Shown: positions 1-8,346 of the stretch, piece after piece | How positions within the stretch are numbered: position 1 is the first letter of the stretch | Layout: every line of letters begins with the position of its first letter | Assembly (NCBI RefSeq): GCF_000719775.1 | Contig: NZ_JOHR01000023.1 | Span: 1 to 64,000, forward strand | Reading direction: 5' to 3' | Length of the DNA: 64,000 bases | From: Streptomyces sp. NRRL F-5135 | GTDB taxonomy: Bacteria; Actinomycetota; Actinomycetes; Streptomycetales; Streptomycetaceae | Notes under the pieces: generated by a model | What the model was told of the DNA's origin: nothing | Databases searched by the model: none | The model's input: the letters and a program-made list of their open reading frames with translations, nothing else | Translations under genes and position numbers: made by a program

Positions 1-99
1 ACTTTCCCACGCCAGATTCTCCCTGGCCTGCAAAGGCATTTCGCCCAGCAGGATCCAGAGCATCGTCCGGACGTCCGGCGGAAAGTCGATCTCCTCCAC
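1..99 (-). CDS. Partial CDS at window edge, unknown product
   Basis: A reading frame opens with GTG directly after the TAA stop of the WXG-type gene at 100-462 and runs off the left edge, so only the first 33 residues are visible (VEEIDFPPDVRT, then a hydrophobic MLWILLG stretch). The back-to-back stop/start and shared strand suggest translational coupling in the ESX operon. An internal ATG at 61-63 is an alternative start. In related loci the gene after a WXG/YbaB pair is often a secreted effector or its partner, but the visible piece does not identify a family. Product unknown. Confidence 0.45.
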   Translation of the reverse strand, partial: MEEIDFPPDVRTMLWILLGEMPLQARENLAWES

Positions 100-462
100 T
101 TAGTGCCTGCCGCCCCCGGTGGAATCCCCACCCGGTGCCTCGAGGCGCGACTGCTGCTTCGCGATCTCGTCATTGGCGTAGGACTGCACGCCCTCGATCT
201 CCCGCGCGTTGTTCAAGACCGCCTGCCGGAGCGACGAGAACACGAGACCCACCGAGTCGAGAAATTCGATGCACGCGTTGTTGTTCGCGTCGTACTTCGG
301 CCGGACCTCGAGGGCGAAGTCGTCGTTGTAACCAGCCCAGGGCCGGTAGGTCTGCATGTCGGAGACGAAGTCGTCACGGATCTTGTTCGCCCTGTCGGGC
401 AGATCCGCCATCATCTCACCGCCCCGCCGCACACGGCCGGGGTCCGCAATGAACTTGCCCAT
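100..462 (-). CDS. WXG-motif type VII secretion-associated protein (120 aa)
   Basis: A small, mostly helical protein with a Trp-Ala-Gly turn in PWAGYNDDF at residues 42-50. The turn lies between an N-terminal helix and a long C-terminal helix, the helix-turn-helix layout of WXG100 proteins, which pass through ESX/type VII secretion systems as dimers. It is a little longer than the usual 100 residues and ends in a Gly-rich tail. The start is supported by GGGAGGTAATTC just before ATG. It follows a YbaB-like gene and precedes a coupled partial gene. I infer that it is an ESX substrate or the N-terminal partner of an effector; its exact role is unknown. Confidence 0.6.
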   Translation of the reverse strand: MGKFIADPGRVRRGGEMMADLPDRANKIRDDFVSDMQTYRPWAGYNDDFALEVRPKYDANNNACIEFLDSVGLVFSSLRQAVLNNAREIEGVQSYANDEIAKQQSRLEAPGGDSTGGGRH

Positions 463-510
463 GAATTACCTCCCTTGGTCCCTCTGCGGAAAGTCAGTCG
501 CTGTGGAAAG

Positions 511-945
511 TCAGTCCTCGTGAATCTCGTCGTGCAGACGGGACGTCGAGCGCCTGCCCCCGCCGTCCGGGCCGTCGAGTGCCGACCCGAAGGCCCGGTT
601 CCAGTCGATGTCCACGCCTCGGATGCCCGTCGGGCCGCCGCTCGCCTGCGTCAACGGGGCGAAGACGTCCATCACTCTACGGGCCATCTGCTCACGCCCC
701 TCCTGCACGGCTTCCATGACGGACGCCGCGAGTTGAGGCCCCGTCATGTTCCGGTACTTGTTGTCCGGGAACTTCAGCCCCGTCAGCTCGCCCTGCGCGC
801 CCACGGTGACCTCCACCGCGCGGTCCCGTGAGCGGATCGTGGCCGATGCCTGACTGAGTTCATCCTCGGCGCGTGCCACGGCCTCCTGCACGGCCTCCAG
901 TTCGGCCATGGCCTGGGACAGCTTCTTCTCCATCGACTCGCTCAA
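511..945 (-). CDS. YbaB/EbfC-family DNA-binding-like protein (144 aa)
   Basis: The protein has a long N-terminal helix (about residues 5-40), a beta segment reading EVTVGAQGELTGLKF and a second long helix. This is the YbaB/EbfC fold, whose members bind DNA as homodimers. Copies inside ESX loci (for example mycobacterial EspL) are thought to act as chaperones or regulators of secreted partners. The start is probably TTG at 945, preceded by GAGAGGTGA at good spacing; ATG at 933 is possible. It precedes the WXG-type gene at 100-462 in the same direction, which fits an accessory role in secretion rather than nucleoid packing. Family assignment is firm, function inferred. Confidence 0.75.
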   Translation of the reverse strand: MSESMEKKLSQAMAELEAVQEAVARAEDELSQASATIRSRDRAVEVTVGAQGELTGLKFPDNKYRNMTGPQLAASVMEAVQEGREQMARRVMDVFAPLTQASGGPTGIRGVDIDWNRAFGSALDGPDGGGRRSTSRLHDEIHED

Positions 946-1017
946 CGGTCACCTCTCCACCTGCTCGTACGGGATTCTGCCGTACACGTGTGCGTCATGC
1001 GAACTTTCCATGTGCGC

Positions 1018-1055
1018 CCGGTACGGGGGCGGTTCGAAGGCCGCCCCCGTACCGG
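1018..1055 (-). terminator. Hairpin terminator after the AAWKG gene
   Basis: A perfect 15-bp inverted repeat (1018-1032 with 1041-1055) has an 8-nt loop and sits just past the stop of the 1254-residue gene. There is no U-tract, as is usual in Streptomyces. It separates that gene from the YbaB/WXG genes downstream. Confidence 0.7.
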
Positions 1056-1080
1056 CGTCATCCGGTCGCCGCCGTGCCGG

Positions 1081-4000
1081 TCATCGTCCGATCACCGCGG
1101 GCGCGCCGCCCTCGTCCGTACCCCATACGTCGTCGTCCTCCGGCACCCACGATTCGCGGGCGCGGTCACCGCTCTGTGTCTGCGTCTGCTGGCCGGGCGC
1201 GCCGCCACCGCCGCCACCGGCCATCGGCGGGAGGAACGGCGTACCGCCCGCGGTGGGACCGCCGGCCGCCACGCGCACCTCGTCGTCCGCGTACCGGCCG
1301 TTCCTGGCGGGAGCGCCGGCGCCGGGCCGCGGGCGGCGGTTGTTGACCACGTTGCCGTCGATGACGTTACGGACGCGCTCGCCGGAGTCCGACTGGCCTC
1401 CGCCCGCGCCACCCATACCGCCCATACCGCCGCCCATGCCACCGCCCATACCGCCGCCCATGCCGCCCATGCCGCCCATGGGTGCGCCCGGGCCGCCCAT
1501 GGGTGCGCCCGGGCCGCCCATGCCGGCCCCCGGGCCGCCCATGCCGGCGCCCGCGCCGGCCATGCCCGCGCCCGCGCCGCCCATACCGGCGCCCCCCTCG
1601 CCGGGGAGGCCCGGGAACGGTCCGCTGTTCAGGAACGGGCGGTTGTGGCTCGGGGTGTTCGACTCGGCGGACGTCCCGCTGCCGGCCAGGGGCGACTCGT
1701 AGGGGTTCTCGTCGAACAACTCCTCCTCGTAGGAGGGGAAGTCGTAGGAGGGGAAGTCGTACGACGGAGGCGTGGGGAGCGAGCCGTTGTTGAGGTGGCC
1801 GGAGCCGAGGGAGGACGGGTTGTTGTCGTCGAGGTAGCCGGAGACGGACGAGCCGTCCGGTCGCGTGATCGTGGTGGTGCCGGTGTCCGGGTTGATCTTC
1901 TGGGTGGTGCCGTCCGGGTACTCCGTGACGACATTTCCGCCGTCGTCCAGGTGCGTGGTGCTGCCATCGGGGTTGGACAGCAGGTCACCGGTGTTGAGCG
2001 GGCCGGAGATGGTCGAGCCGTCGGGGCGGGTCAGGGTCGAGGAGTGGGTCTCCGGGTCGATCGTGATGGTGGAGCCGTCGGGCAGGTCGGTGATCACCCG
2101 GCCGTTGGAGTCGATGCGCGACTCGCCGCCGCCGGGGACGTCCAGGATGCCGTCGTTGACGGGGCCGGAGATGCGGTTGGACTGCAGATCGGGCAGGTCG
2201 GGCAGGTCGCCGTTGCCGTTGCCGAAGAGGTCGCGACGGGTGCTGTCGAACTTGGCCTCCGCCTCGGCCTGCTTCTTCTCCTGCTCCTGCCGGAGCTCCT
2301 CCTGCTTGGCCTCGGCCTCGTTCTGCCGCTGCTCCTGCTCCGACCGGTACTGCGCCTCCTTGGCCTCCTGCTCCTTGCGGATCTCCTCCTGCTTCTGCTC
2401 CTGCTCCGCCCGCTGCTGTTCGGCCTTCGCCTCCTGCTCGGCCTGCTTCTGTTCGGCCTCCTTCTCCTTCTGCTCCTGCTTGGCCTCCTGCTCCGCCTGC
2501 TTCTGCTCGGCCTCGGCCTCCTGCTCGGCCTGCTTGGCCTCGGCCTCCTGCTCCTTCTGCTCCTGCTTGGCCTCCTGCTCCGCCTGCTTGGCCTCCGCCT
2601 TGGCCTCCTGCTCGGCCTGCTTCTTCTCCTGCTCGGCCTGCAGCTGCTCCTGGCGGTCCTCCGACTCGGTACGGATGCGGTCCTGCTTGGCCTCCTGCTC
2701 GGCCTGCTTGGCCTCGGCCTCCTTCTCCTTGGCCTCCTGCTCGGCCCTGGCCTCCGCCTCCTTCTGCTCCTGCTTGGCCTCCTGTTCGGCCTGCTTCTGT
2801 TCCTGCTTGGCCTCCTGCTCGGCCTGCTTGGCCTCGGCCTCCTTCTCCTTGGCCTCCTGCTCGGCCCTGGCCTCCGCCTCCTTCTGCTCCTGTTCCTTCT
2901 TGGCCTGATCCTGCTGAGCCTTGGCCTGGCCCATCTGCGCAATCTGCATGTTCTCGGCACGGGCCTGGGCCTCGGCCTGCTTCTTCTCCTGCTCGGCCTG
3001 CTTGGCCTCCTGCTCCTTGCGGATCTCCTCCTGCTTCTGCTCCTGCTCGGCCTGCTTCTGCTCCTGCTTGGCCTCCTGCTCGGCCTGCTTGGCCTCGGCC
3101 TCCTTCTCCTTGGCCTCCTGCTCGGCCTTGGCCTCGGCTTCCTTGGCCTCCTGCTCCTTCTTGGCCTCGGCCTCCTTGGCCTCCTGCTTGGCCTCCTGTT
3201 CGGCCTGCTTGGCCTCGGCCTCCTTCTCCTTCTCCGCCTGCTTGGCCTCGGCCTCCTTCTCCTTCTGCTCCGCCTCGGCCTTGGCCGCCGCCTCCTTGGC
3301 CTCGGCCTCCTTCTCCTTCTCCGCCTGCTTGGCCTCGGCCTCCTTCTCCTTCCTCTCCTGCTCGGCCTTGGCCTCCTTCTCCTTACGCTCCTGCTCTTCC
3401 TTCTCCTTCTGCCGCTCGGCCTCCGCCTTGGCAGCCTGGTCCTTCTGCCACTGGATGAACTCCTCCTGCTTCTTGGCGGCTTCCTCGGCGGCCTTCTTGG
3501 CGTCGTCCTCCTTCTTCTTCGCCTCCTCCTCCGCGACTTCGGCCTTGTCCTCCTTGTAATCCGACTCAAGGGTGCCGCTGGAGCCCCGGGACTTCACGGA
3601 TCCCAGGTCGAAGTTGCTGTTGCTCCAGCTGTTCTTCACCTTTTCCATGGCCGAGATCGCGGCCGAGTCGAGATTGTCGACGACGGTCTGCCGCCACATC
3701 TCAACGGCCTTGTTGCCGATGTTCAGCCAGGTGTTGAGATCCTTCAGGTCGCCGAACTGCTGGGCGTCGGCGTGCAGGTCCTTCTTGTCGTCGCCCGAAA
3801 TCGCGTCGATGGCGGCCTGATTTTTGAAATGCTCCTCCGCGATGTAGTTCGTGTAGAAGGACTCCCCAGCGGACTCGATCTCATAGGTGATCTTCGTAAG
3901 ATTGTTGTCCCACACATACTTCATCACCGCCGACAGCAGCTTGTGCAGCACAATCAGCGGGTTTCCGTACTCCCACTCCCACTTCATCCACGCTTGGTGG

Positions 4001-4845
4001 AGATCGACCACCGCCTCCCTGAAGGCCTTTTTCGCCTCCCGTATCTCTTCCCCCTGCTTCGAATATCCGGACTTACCCGAACTCATGTCCTCCGCATAGT
4101 CCGTGTACTGCTTGTTGATCTTGTTGATGAGATCCCAGAAAACGCCCGCCGCCGTGCCCCGCCACGCCTTGTCCTTCTCCTTGCCCAGCCTGCTCTGCCA
4201 CTCCTCCACCACCCCCTGCTGAGTGGCGAAGAACTTGGCGACCCGGTCGAAGGCGCCGGCCACCGTGTCGAAGTTGGCGAGGGTGACGGAATCGGCGTCG
4301 GCCACGTCCTTGCCGCTCCAGCTGAAGCCGTAGGTCCCCAGCGCCTCGTCGTTGCGCAGCTTCTCCAGGGCCAGTCCGGTACCGAAGGCGTACTGGGTGA
4401 GCGGCGCGGTGTCCCAGGTGGGCTTGCCGTCCATCCCCAGGTGATTGTCGATGCTGCTGGAGAACTTCCCGCCCTCGAAGTACCCCTGGGTCGGGAGCCT
4501 GCCGTCGCCCTTGTTGCCGAGCAGCGTGATGCGCGCCTTGTGCATCGTCACATCGGAGCCCTCGGCACCGCTCTTCGAGTAGTAGAAGGGGATGACGAAG
4601 TCGGTGTTGTTGATCTCGGAACCGGCGTTCTCGTACAGCCAGTTCAGGTCCTCGGTGTCGACATAGTCGACATAGCCCACATCGGAGATCTCCACCTTCA
4701 TCAGCGGAATACCCTCGTTACCGACCAGGGTCTTGAAGATCTCTTCCCTGGTCGGCGCCTTGTACCCGGTGAAGAAGCCGACCGCCTCGGCCCACTTGTC
4801 GTTGCTGGTGAGTTTGTCGGTGATCTTGGTATCGTCGAGCGCCAT
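1081..4845 (-). CDS. AAWKG-type ESX-associated protein with giant coiled coil (1254 aa)
   Basis: Residues 1 to about 425 form a folded, helical domain. Around residue 215 it carries KAWRGTAAGVFWDLI, a variant of the AAWKG signature found in Streptomyces type VII loci. Residues of about 430-870 are an uninterrupted Glu/Lys/Gln/Ala-rich helix built from near-repeats of QAEQEAK and KEKEAEA, so a rod of roughly 65 nm is possible. Residues of about 890-1015 are PDGST/RPDGST beta-type repeats, about 1080-1150 are Gly/Met-rich, and the tail is basic and disordered. There is no signal peptide or membrane segment. The gene lies between esx genes and YbaB/WXG genes, flanked by hairpins. I infer a secreted or surface structural ESX substrate; biochemical function is unknown. 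Confidence 0.75.
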   Translation of the reverse strand: MALDDTKITDKLTSNDKWAEAVGFFTGYKAPTREEIFKTLVGNEGIPLMKVEISDVGYVDYVDTEDLNWLYENAGSEINNTDFVIPFYYSKSGAEGSDVTMHKARITLLGNKGDGRLPTQGYFEGGKFSSSIDNHLGMDGKPTWDTAPLTQYAFGTGLALEKLRNDEALGTYGFSWSGKDVADADSVTLANFDTVAGAFDRVAKFFATQQGVVEEWQSRLGKEKDKAWRGTAAGVFWDLINKINKQYTDYAEDMSSGKSGYSKQGEEIREAKKAFREAVVDLHQAWMKWEWEYGNPLIVLHKLLSAVMKYVWDNNLTKITYEIESAGESFYTNYIAEEHFKNQAAIDAISGDDKKDLHADAQQFGDLKDLNTWLNIGNKAVEMWRQTVVDNLDSAAISAMEKVKNSWSNSNFDLGSVKSRGSSGTLESDYKEDKAEVAEEEAKKKEDDAKKAAEEAAKKQEEFIQWQKDQAAKAEAERQKEKEEQERKEKEAKAEQERKEKEAEAKQAEKEKEAEAKEAAAKAEAEQKEKEAEAKQAEKEKEAEAKQAEQEAKQEAKEAEAKKEQEAKEAEAKAEQEAKEKEAEAKQAEQEAKQEQKQAEQEQKQEEIRKEQEAKQAEQEKKQAEAQARAENMQIAQMGQAKAQQDQAKKEQEQKEAEARAEQEAKEKEAEAKQAEQEAKQEQKQAEQEAKQEQKEAEARAEQEAKEKEAEAKQAEQEAKQDRIRTESEDRQEQLQAEQEKKQAEQEAKAEAKQAEQEAKQEQKEQEAEAKQAEQEAEAEQKQAEQEAKQEQKEKEAEQKQAEQEAKAEQQRAEQEQKQEEIRKEQEAKEAQYRSEQEQRQNEAEAKQEELRQEQEKKQAEAEAKFDSTRRDLFGNGNGDLPDLPDLQSNRISGPVNDGILDVPGGGESRIDSNGRVITDLPDGSTITIDPETHSSTLTRPDGSTISGPLNTGDLLSNPDGSTTHLDDGGNVVTEYPDGTTQKINPDTGTTTITRPDGSSVSGYLDDNNPSSLGSGHLNNGSLPTPPSYDFPSYDFPSYEEELFDENPYESPLAGSGTSAESNTPSHNRPFLNSGPFPGLPGEGGAGMGGAGAGMAGAGAGMGGPGAGMGGPGAPMGGPGAPMGGMGGMGGGMGGGMGGGMGGMGGAGGGQSDSGERVRNVIDGNVVNNRRPRPGAGAPARNGRYADDEVRVAAGGPTAGGTPFLPPMAGGGGGGAPGQQTQTQSGDRARESWVPEDDDVWGTDEGGAPAVIGR
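2228..3560 (-). repeat. Degenerate in-frame repeats encoding the coiled coil
   Basis: About 1.3 kb consists of short degenerate repeats, mostly permutations of codons for Glu, Lys, Gln and Ala. On the plus strand the pattern is gcctgcttggcctcctgctc. Two blocks near 2690-2780 and 2815-2900 are almost identical, which suggests expansion by recombination. Assemblies of this stretch could be collapsed. Confidence 0.85.
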
Positions 4846-4911
4846 GCCAGGATGCCTTTTCGGTCAGGGCGGATGGGGGGAGAACGGGCGGGGCCAGGCG
4901 GTACGGCGTTA

Positions 4912-4938
4912 CGCGGCCGCGGAGGAACAGCGGCCGCG
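4912..4938 (-). terminator. Hairpin before the AAWKG gene
   Basis: A perfect 9-bp GC stem (4912-4920 with 4930-4938) lies between the acidic T7SS-associated gene and the AAWKG start. It may end or attenuate transcription from the upstream esx genes. Confidence 0.5.
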
Positions 4939-4963
4939 CGGGTGGGCCGACGGCCGCACCTAC

Positions 4964-5464
4964 TCAGTCCTCGTCCTCGTCTTCATCGTTGTTGTTGTTC
5001 GAGCCGCCGCCGCTCTCGGAGAGCACGTCGTCCACGCCCTCGAAGAAGTTGACTATCTTCTTCCCGTCGATCTTCCCCAGGTTGTCCTCCTGAGTCTTGA
5101 AGATCTCCTCGATGGTGTCCTCGAGGTTGTCCTCGATCTCCTCGAAGAGCTCGACCTGGAGCTTGAGGATCTCGTCGACCTGGTCCACCAGCTCGTTCAG
5201 TGACTTGATCAGGTAACCGCCGTTGGTCCGGCCCTCCTTGTCGAGCGCCATCGTCCCGATCGCGAGCGGCGTCTTCTGCCCGTCCCTGAAGCCAATTGCC
5301 TTGTTCGCCCCGTCCTCCCCGCCCTGCAGATTGGGGATCGCCGGTATCTCCCCGTCGTCCTCCCTCATCTTCTTGACCTTGGTGAGGAACTCGCCGACGT
5401 CGTTGGTGAGAAAGTCCTGCAGCCAGGCCTTGTTGAGATTGAGCGTGGGGCCGTTTTCAGCCAT
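4964..5464 (-). CDS. Acidic type VII secretion-associated protein (166 aa)
   Basis: This is a small acidic, mainly helical protein. Residues 1-75 include NKAWLQDFL and a region rich in Gly and Asp. Residues of about 85-135 form an amphipathic helix rich in Leu, Glu and Asp, and the last 20 residues are a low-complexity Asn/Asp/Glu tail. No WXG turn, signal peptide or membrane segment is visible. The start ATG has GGAG upstream. It lies between the two WXG100 genes and the AAWKG gene in one direction, so I infer an ESX substrate or chaperone. The family is known to me only as T7SS-associated; its activity is unknown. Confidence 0.6.
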   Translation of the reverse strand: MAENGPTLNLNKAWLQDFLTNDVGEFLTKVKKMREDDGEIPAIPNLQGGEDGANKAIGFRDGQKTPLAIGTMALDKEGRTNGGYLIKSLNELVDQVDEILKLQVELFEEIEDNLEDTIEEIFKTQEDNLGKIDGKKIVNFFEGVDDVLSESGGGSNNNNDEDEDED

Positions 5465-5576
5465 TGCCTACTTCTCCTGCTTCCATGGGTTTCCGCCGGC
5501 TTCGGGGCGGCCCGCCGACCGCACGGCGCGGAACGCGGGACGGAACACGGGCGGCGACGCGCCGCCCTCACGACAG

Positions 5577-5617
5577 CGGGCGGCCGTACGCGTGAGGCAC
5601 ACGCGGACGGCCGCCCG
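5577..5617 (-). terminator. Hairpin terminator after the WXG100 pair
   Basis: An 11-bp GC-rich stem (5577-5587 with 5607-5617) is extended by an inner GCGTG/CACGC pairing. It begins 31 bp past the stop of the second WXG100 gene and probably ends the two-gene esx transcript or reduces readthrough into the next gene. Confidence 0.65.
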
Positions 5618-5647
5618 GGGAAAACAACGGGTGTGTCGCCCGCGCGG

Positions 5648-5977
5648 TCAGCTGCCGACGCGCACGGTCTGCCACAGCGACGTCAGGTTCTTCTCGCTCC
5701 ACTGGTAGCTGTCCGAGACGTCGGTCAGCAGGGCCGAGTTCTCGGCGAGGATCCGCTTCATCTCCTCGACGGCGTGGTTCCAGGCCGCCTGCTTCTCGCT
5801 GTACGCCTCCCTGTCGTCACCTTCCCAGGACTGCTGGAGCTGCTGGAGCTCCGCTTCCAGGTTGGTGAGGATGCTGTCGATCGCCTTGGTCTGCTGGACC
5901 ATGTCGTCGGCGGCGTTCTGCATGTGGGAGTAGTCGACGTAGATCTGACCGTCGGTGAAGTCCAGAGGGGGAGTCAT
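5648..5977 (-). CDS. WXG100-family protein, EsxB/EsxA-like (109 aa)
   Basis: A classic WXG100 protein. It has two helices joined by a turn with Trp-Glu-Gly in SWEGDDREAY (about residues 50-59), length near 100 and no signal peptide. WXG100 proteins fold as helical hairpins, pair with a partner and are exported by the EccC-driven ESX machine. It follows another WXG100-like gene by 93 bp in the same direction and is followed by a hairpin, so the two likely form the esx dimer operon. GAGGACGACC precedes the ATG. No YxxxD/E export signal could be pinned down with certainty. Confidence 0.85.
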   Translation of the reverse strand: MTPPLDFTDGQIYVDYSHMQNAADDMVQQTKAIDSILTNLEAELQQLQQSWEGDDREAYSEKQAAWNHAVEEMKRILAENSALLTDVSDSYQWSEKNLTSLWQTVRVGS

Positions 5978-6070
5978 GGTCGTCCTCGTCTCGCGGGGGG
6001 TACTTCGGGGAAAGGGTTCGTGCGTTCCGCGCCCGGGTGCCGGTCAGAGCTCCTGGGCGAGAGCCGGTCG

Positions 6071-6430
6071 TCAGCGACCGGCGGTGGAGCCCGCCAGCGA
6101 GTTGAAGATCTCGTCGGCGCGGTTGGACGCCTGCTGGATGGCCTCGTTCGACTGGGACTGCTGGATGCCCTGGGCGCGCATGGTCTCCTCCAGCGTCGTG
6201 ATCATCTCGCGGAGGTTCTTGGAGATGATCTCCGCCTGGCCGTCCCACTGGTCGAGCAGACTCTGGAACCGGCCACCGTCGCTACCCGCGTATCCCTGGC
6301 TCAGGTTGTGCTTCATGTTCTCCACGTCCTGACGGCAGTTCTGGACGCCGTTGAATGCCGAGTCCAGAGCGGTGACACCGTTCTGTGTCGCCGATGCCAG
6401 TGACTGCTGCCTTGCGCCTGCACCTGCCAT
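6071..6430 (-). CDS. WXG100-family protein with Tyr-Ala-Gly turn (119 aa)
   Basis: This is the first gene of the esx pair. The fold is two long helices around the turn GYAGSDGGRF (about residues 46-55), where Tyr replaces the Trp of the WXG motif; such variants occur in one partner of Esx heterodimers. A strong AGGAGG lies upstream of ATG. The neighbours (WXG100 partner, EccB and EccD) place it in the ESX island. I infer that it forms the secreted heterodimer with the product of 5648-5977. The missing Trp is unusual but the rest of the family pattern is clear. Confidence 0.8.
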   Translation of the reverse strand: MAGAGARQQSLASATQNGVTALDSAFNGVQNCRQDVENMKHNLSQGYAGSDGGRFQSLLDQWDGQAEIISKNLREMITTLEETMRAQGIQQSQSNEAIQQASNRADEIFNSLAGSTAGR

Positions 6431-6768
6431 ATGCCTGTGCCTCCTGGTGTGTCGCGCCGCCGGCCCTCGGGTCCGGGCGGCGCGGTGCGTTGCCGGACGC
6501 GGCCGTAGGGCCGACGCCCGGATGGTATGGACAAACGGAGCCTAGATAAAGGGGAGTTGACGATTCAATGGCCTGAGTCACCTTTTCGGCTCCGACCCGG
6601 TGTTTCAGGCGTTTCGTGGCGGAGATTTAACCTGATCGTCAGTCACGCCCTTGCACTTTCCGGTCTCTAGGACGCTCGGCCGTCTCGTCCCGTTGCGGGA
6701 ACACGGCCACTTTCCTCCGTGTCACGCGATGTTCACGTCCCCTCCCGCCACGATGTGTTCGTCCGGTG
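6431..6768. other. Gene-free region upstream of the esx pair
   Basis: This 338-bp gap lies between the esx genes and the end of eccB, all on the minus strand. It should hold the esx promoter. An A/T-richer patch at 6540-6570 includes TATCTA on the minus strand, a possible -10, but no well-spaced -35 could be matched. No ORF with good coding bias is seen. Confidence 0.4.
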
Positions 6769-8325
6769 TCACCGTGCGGATTGATCGCCCCCTGCCACGG
6801 CGCTCTGCGTTCCCTCGCCGTCACCCTGCGACGTCTTCTCTTCCGTCTTCTTTTCCGATCGCGGCGCCGGGTCGTCGTCATCTCCGGCGCAGCGCGGCGT
6901 GGTGGTCGCGCTCCGGCCCAGGGCGGCGGCCTCCTTGGTCAGGTCCGGGCCCGTCGGCAGCATCGCCAGCAGCGGTGCCGGCAGTCCGCGCGCCTGGCCC
7001 TCCGTGTAGCCGAGCGCCGCGAGCGCCTCGGCCGTCCCCACCCGGTACTTCATCCCGGTGTCCGTCACCAGGTAGACAGTGGTGCCGACCTTGCTCCCGC
7101 TCGCCCCGAGCGCGCGCACCAGGGACCCGCCGCCCGGCCGTACGGCGATCGTGCCGACCGGCATGCAGGCCGGGGTGAGCCCCTCGGGCGGCGCCTGGGC
7201 GGCCGGGCCCAAGGAGCCCGTCCCGGTCTGGGCCACGCTGATCCGCGGGCCGCGCTCGCCCGCCTCGACCCGTACGCAGACGGTGTGGTCCTCGCCGAGG
7301 GCCACCGCCTCCGGCGGCGCCGACGGCAGGTCCGGGTCCTCCGCCGTCTCGCCGGCGCCCGGGGCCAGATGGCTGCTCAGCACGTCCGCGCCCAGGGCGG
7401 TCACCTTCGCCGCGCCGCCCTCGTACACCTTCTCGCGGGTCTCCGGGTCGCCGAGCACCAGCGCGGCACCGGTCGCCGTCAGCGGGGCCAGGCCCTCCTT
7501 GCGCAGCAGGTAGTAGCGCTCGGCGGAGCCCGGCACGGTGACCCGGAACACCTCGCCGATCCGGGACGCCCGGCCGCCCAGCGACGGCCCGTCCTGCCCC
7601 TTGCCCGGCACGTCGGGCGAGCGCAGGTCGGGCCCCGACGGCAGGGCGTTCAGGAAGGGCGCCGAGACGGGGAGGAGCGGGGTGGAGCCGTAGCCGAGGG
7701 CCTCGCGGGCGCGGCTGTCCTTGTCGAGCCGGAGCTTGCTTCCCCGCCACACCAGGTATCCGGCCTTGTCGGGACCCGTCACCAGCATCCCCTGGTCGGT
7801 GGGCAGTCCGGCGGCGTCGGCCGGCGCGCCCACCGCGACGATGGTGCCGGTCGAGCCCGTCTCGCTGCCCGAACAGACCTGCCAGGGACCGGTGTCCAGG
7901 TCCCCGCTCCCGGGCAGCGCGTCCGGCGCGCCGCTGATGCCGATGGGCGCCCCGTGCGGCGTACCGCTCAGGGAGCCGGAGCCGACCGACGTCGCCTTCA
8001 TGTCGGCGCCCCCGAGCAGCCGCGCCGAGGCGTAGTTGCGCACCGGCCGCAGCCGCCCGTCCAGGTAGAGGTAGCGGGAGCCGGTGTCCTTGTTCACGAC
8101 GAGGGTCCCGGCCGCCCGCCAGGAGTCCTTGGTGCCGGGCTTGAGCAGACCGAGGACGAAGGAACCGGCCGACAGCAGGACGGCGATCACGATGCCGATC
8201 ACCACGCCCCGGTTGGTCCGGCCCTGGGGGCTCTCCGGGGCGTCCGGATCCGCGCGCAGCATGCCCGAGGTCAGCCGGCCCATGACGAACATGTGCGCCT
8301 GGACCTGATCGCGTTTGGACTGCAT
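6769..8325 (-). CDS. eccB: Type VII secretion core protein EccB
   Basis: EccB is a core subunit of the ESX membrane complex, with a short cytosolic N-terminus, one membrane helix and a large extracytoplasmic domain. Here residues 1-40 start SKRDQVQAHMFVMGRL, the conserved EccB opening, a single membrane segment spans 41-61, and about 450 exported residues follow. The length of 518 aa fits the family. AAGGGAGAC precedes the ATG. It starts 22 bp after eccD ends, so the two are co-transcribed. Confidence is high because the N-terminal motif, topology and eccD linkage all agree. Confidence 0.93.
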   Translation of the reverse strand: MQSKRDQVQAHMFVMGRLTSGMLRADPDAPESPQGRTNRGVVIGIVIAVLLSAGSFVLGLLKPGTKDSWRAAGTLVVNKDTGSRYLYLDGRLRPVRNYASARLLGGADMKATSVGSGSLSGTPHGAPIGISGAPDALPGSGDLDTGPWQVCSGSETGSTGTIVAVGAPADAAGLPTDQGMLVTGPDKAGYLVWRGSKLRLDKDSRAREALGYGSTPLLPVSAPFLNALPSGPDLRSPDVPGKGQDGPSLGGRASRIGEVFRVTVPGSAERYYLLRKEGLAPLTATGAALVLGDPETREKVYEGGAAKVTALGADVLSSHLAPGAGETAEDPDLPSAPPEAVALGEDHTVCVRVEAGERGPRISVAQTGTGSLGPAAQAPPEGLTPACMPVGTIAVRPGGGSLVRALGASGSKVGTTVYLVTDTGMKYRVGTAEALAALGYTEGQARGLPAPLLAMLPTGPDLTKEAAALGRSATTTPRCAGDDDDPAPRSEKKTEEKTSQGDGEGTQSAVAGGDQSAR

Positions 8326-8346
8326 GGCAGCGTGTCTCCCTTCCGG

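Noticed and set aside
988..5052. Plus-strand Leu-rich open frame of 1354 codons
   Set aside because: It is the antisense of the Glu/Lys/Ala repeat gene. Long Leu runs are the complement of the repeat codons, and there is no ribosome site.
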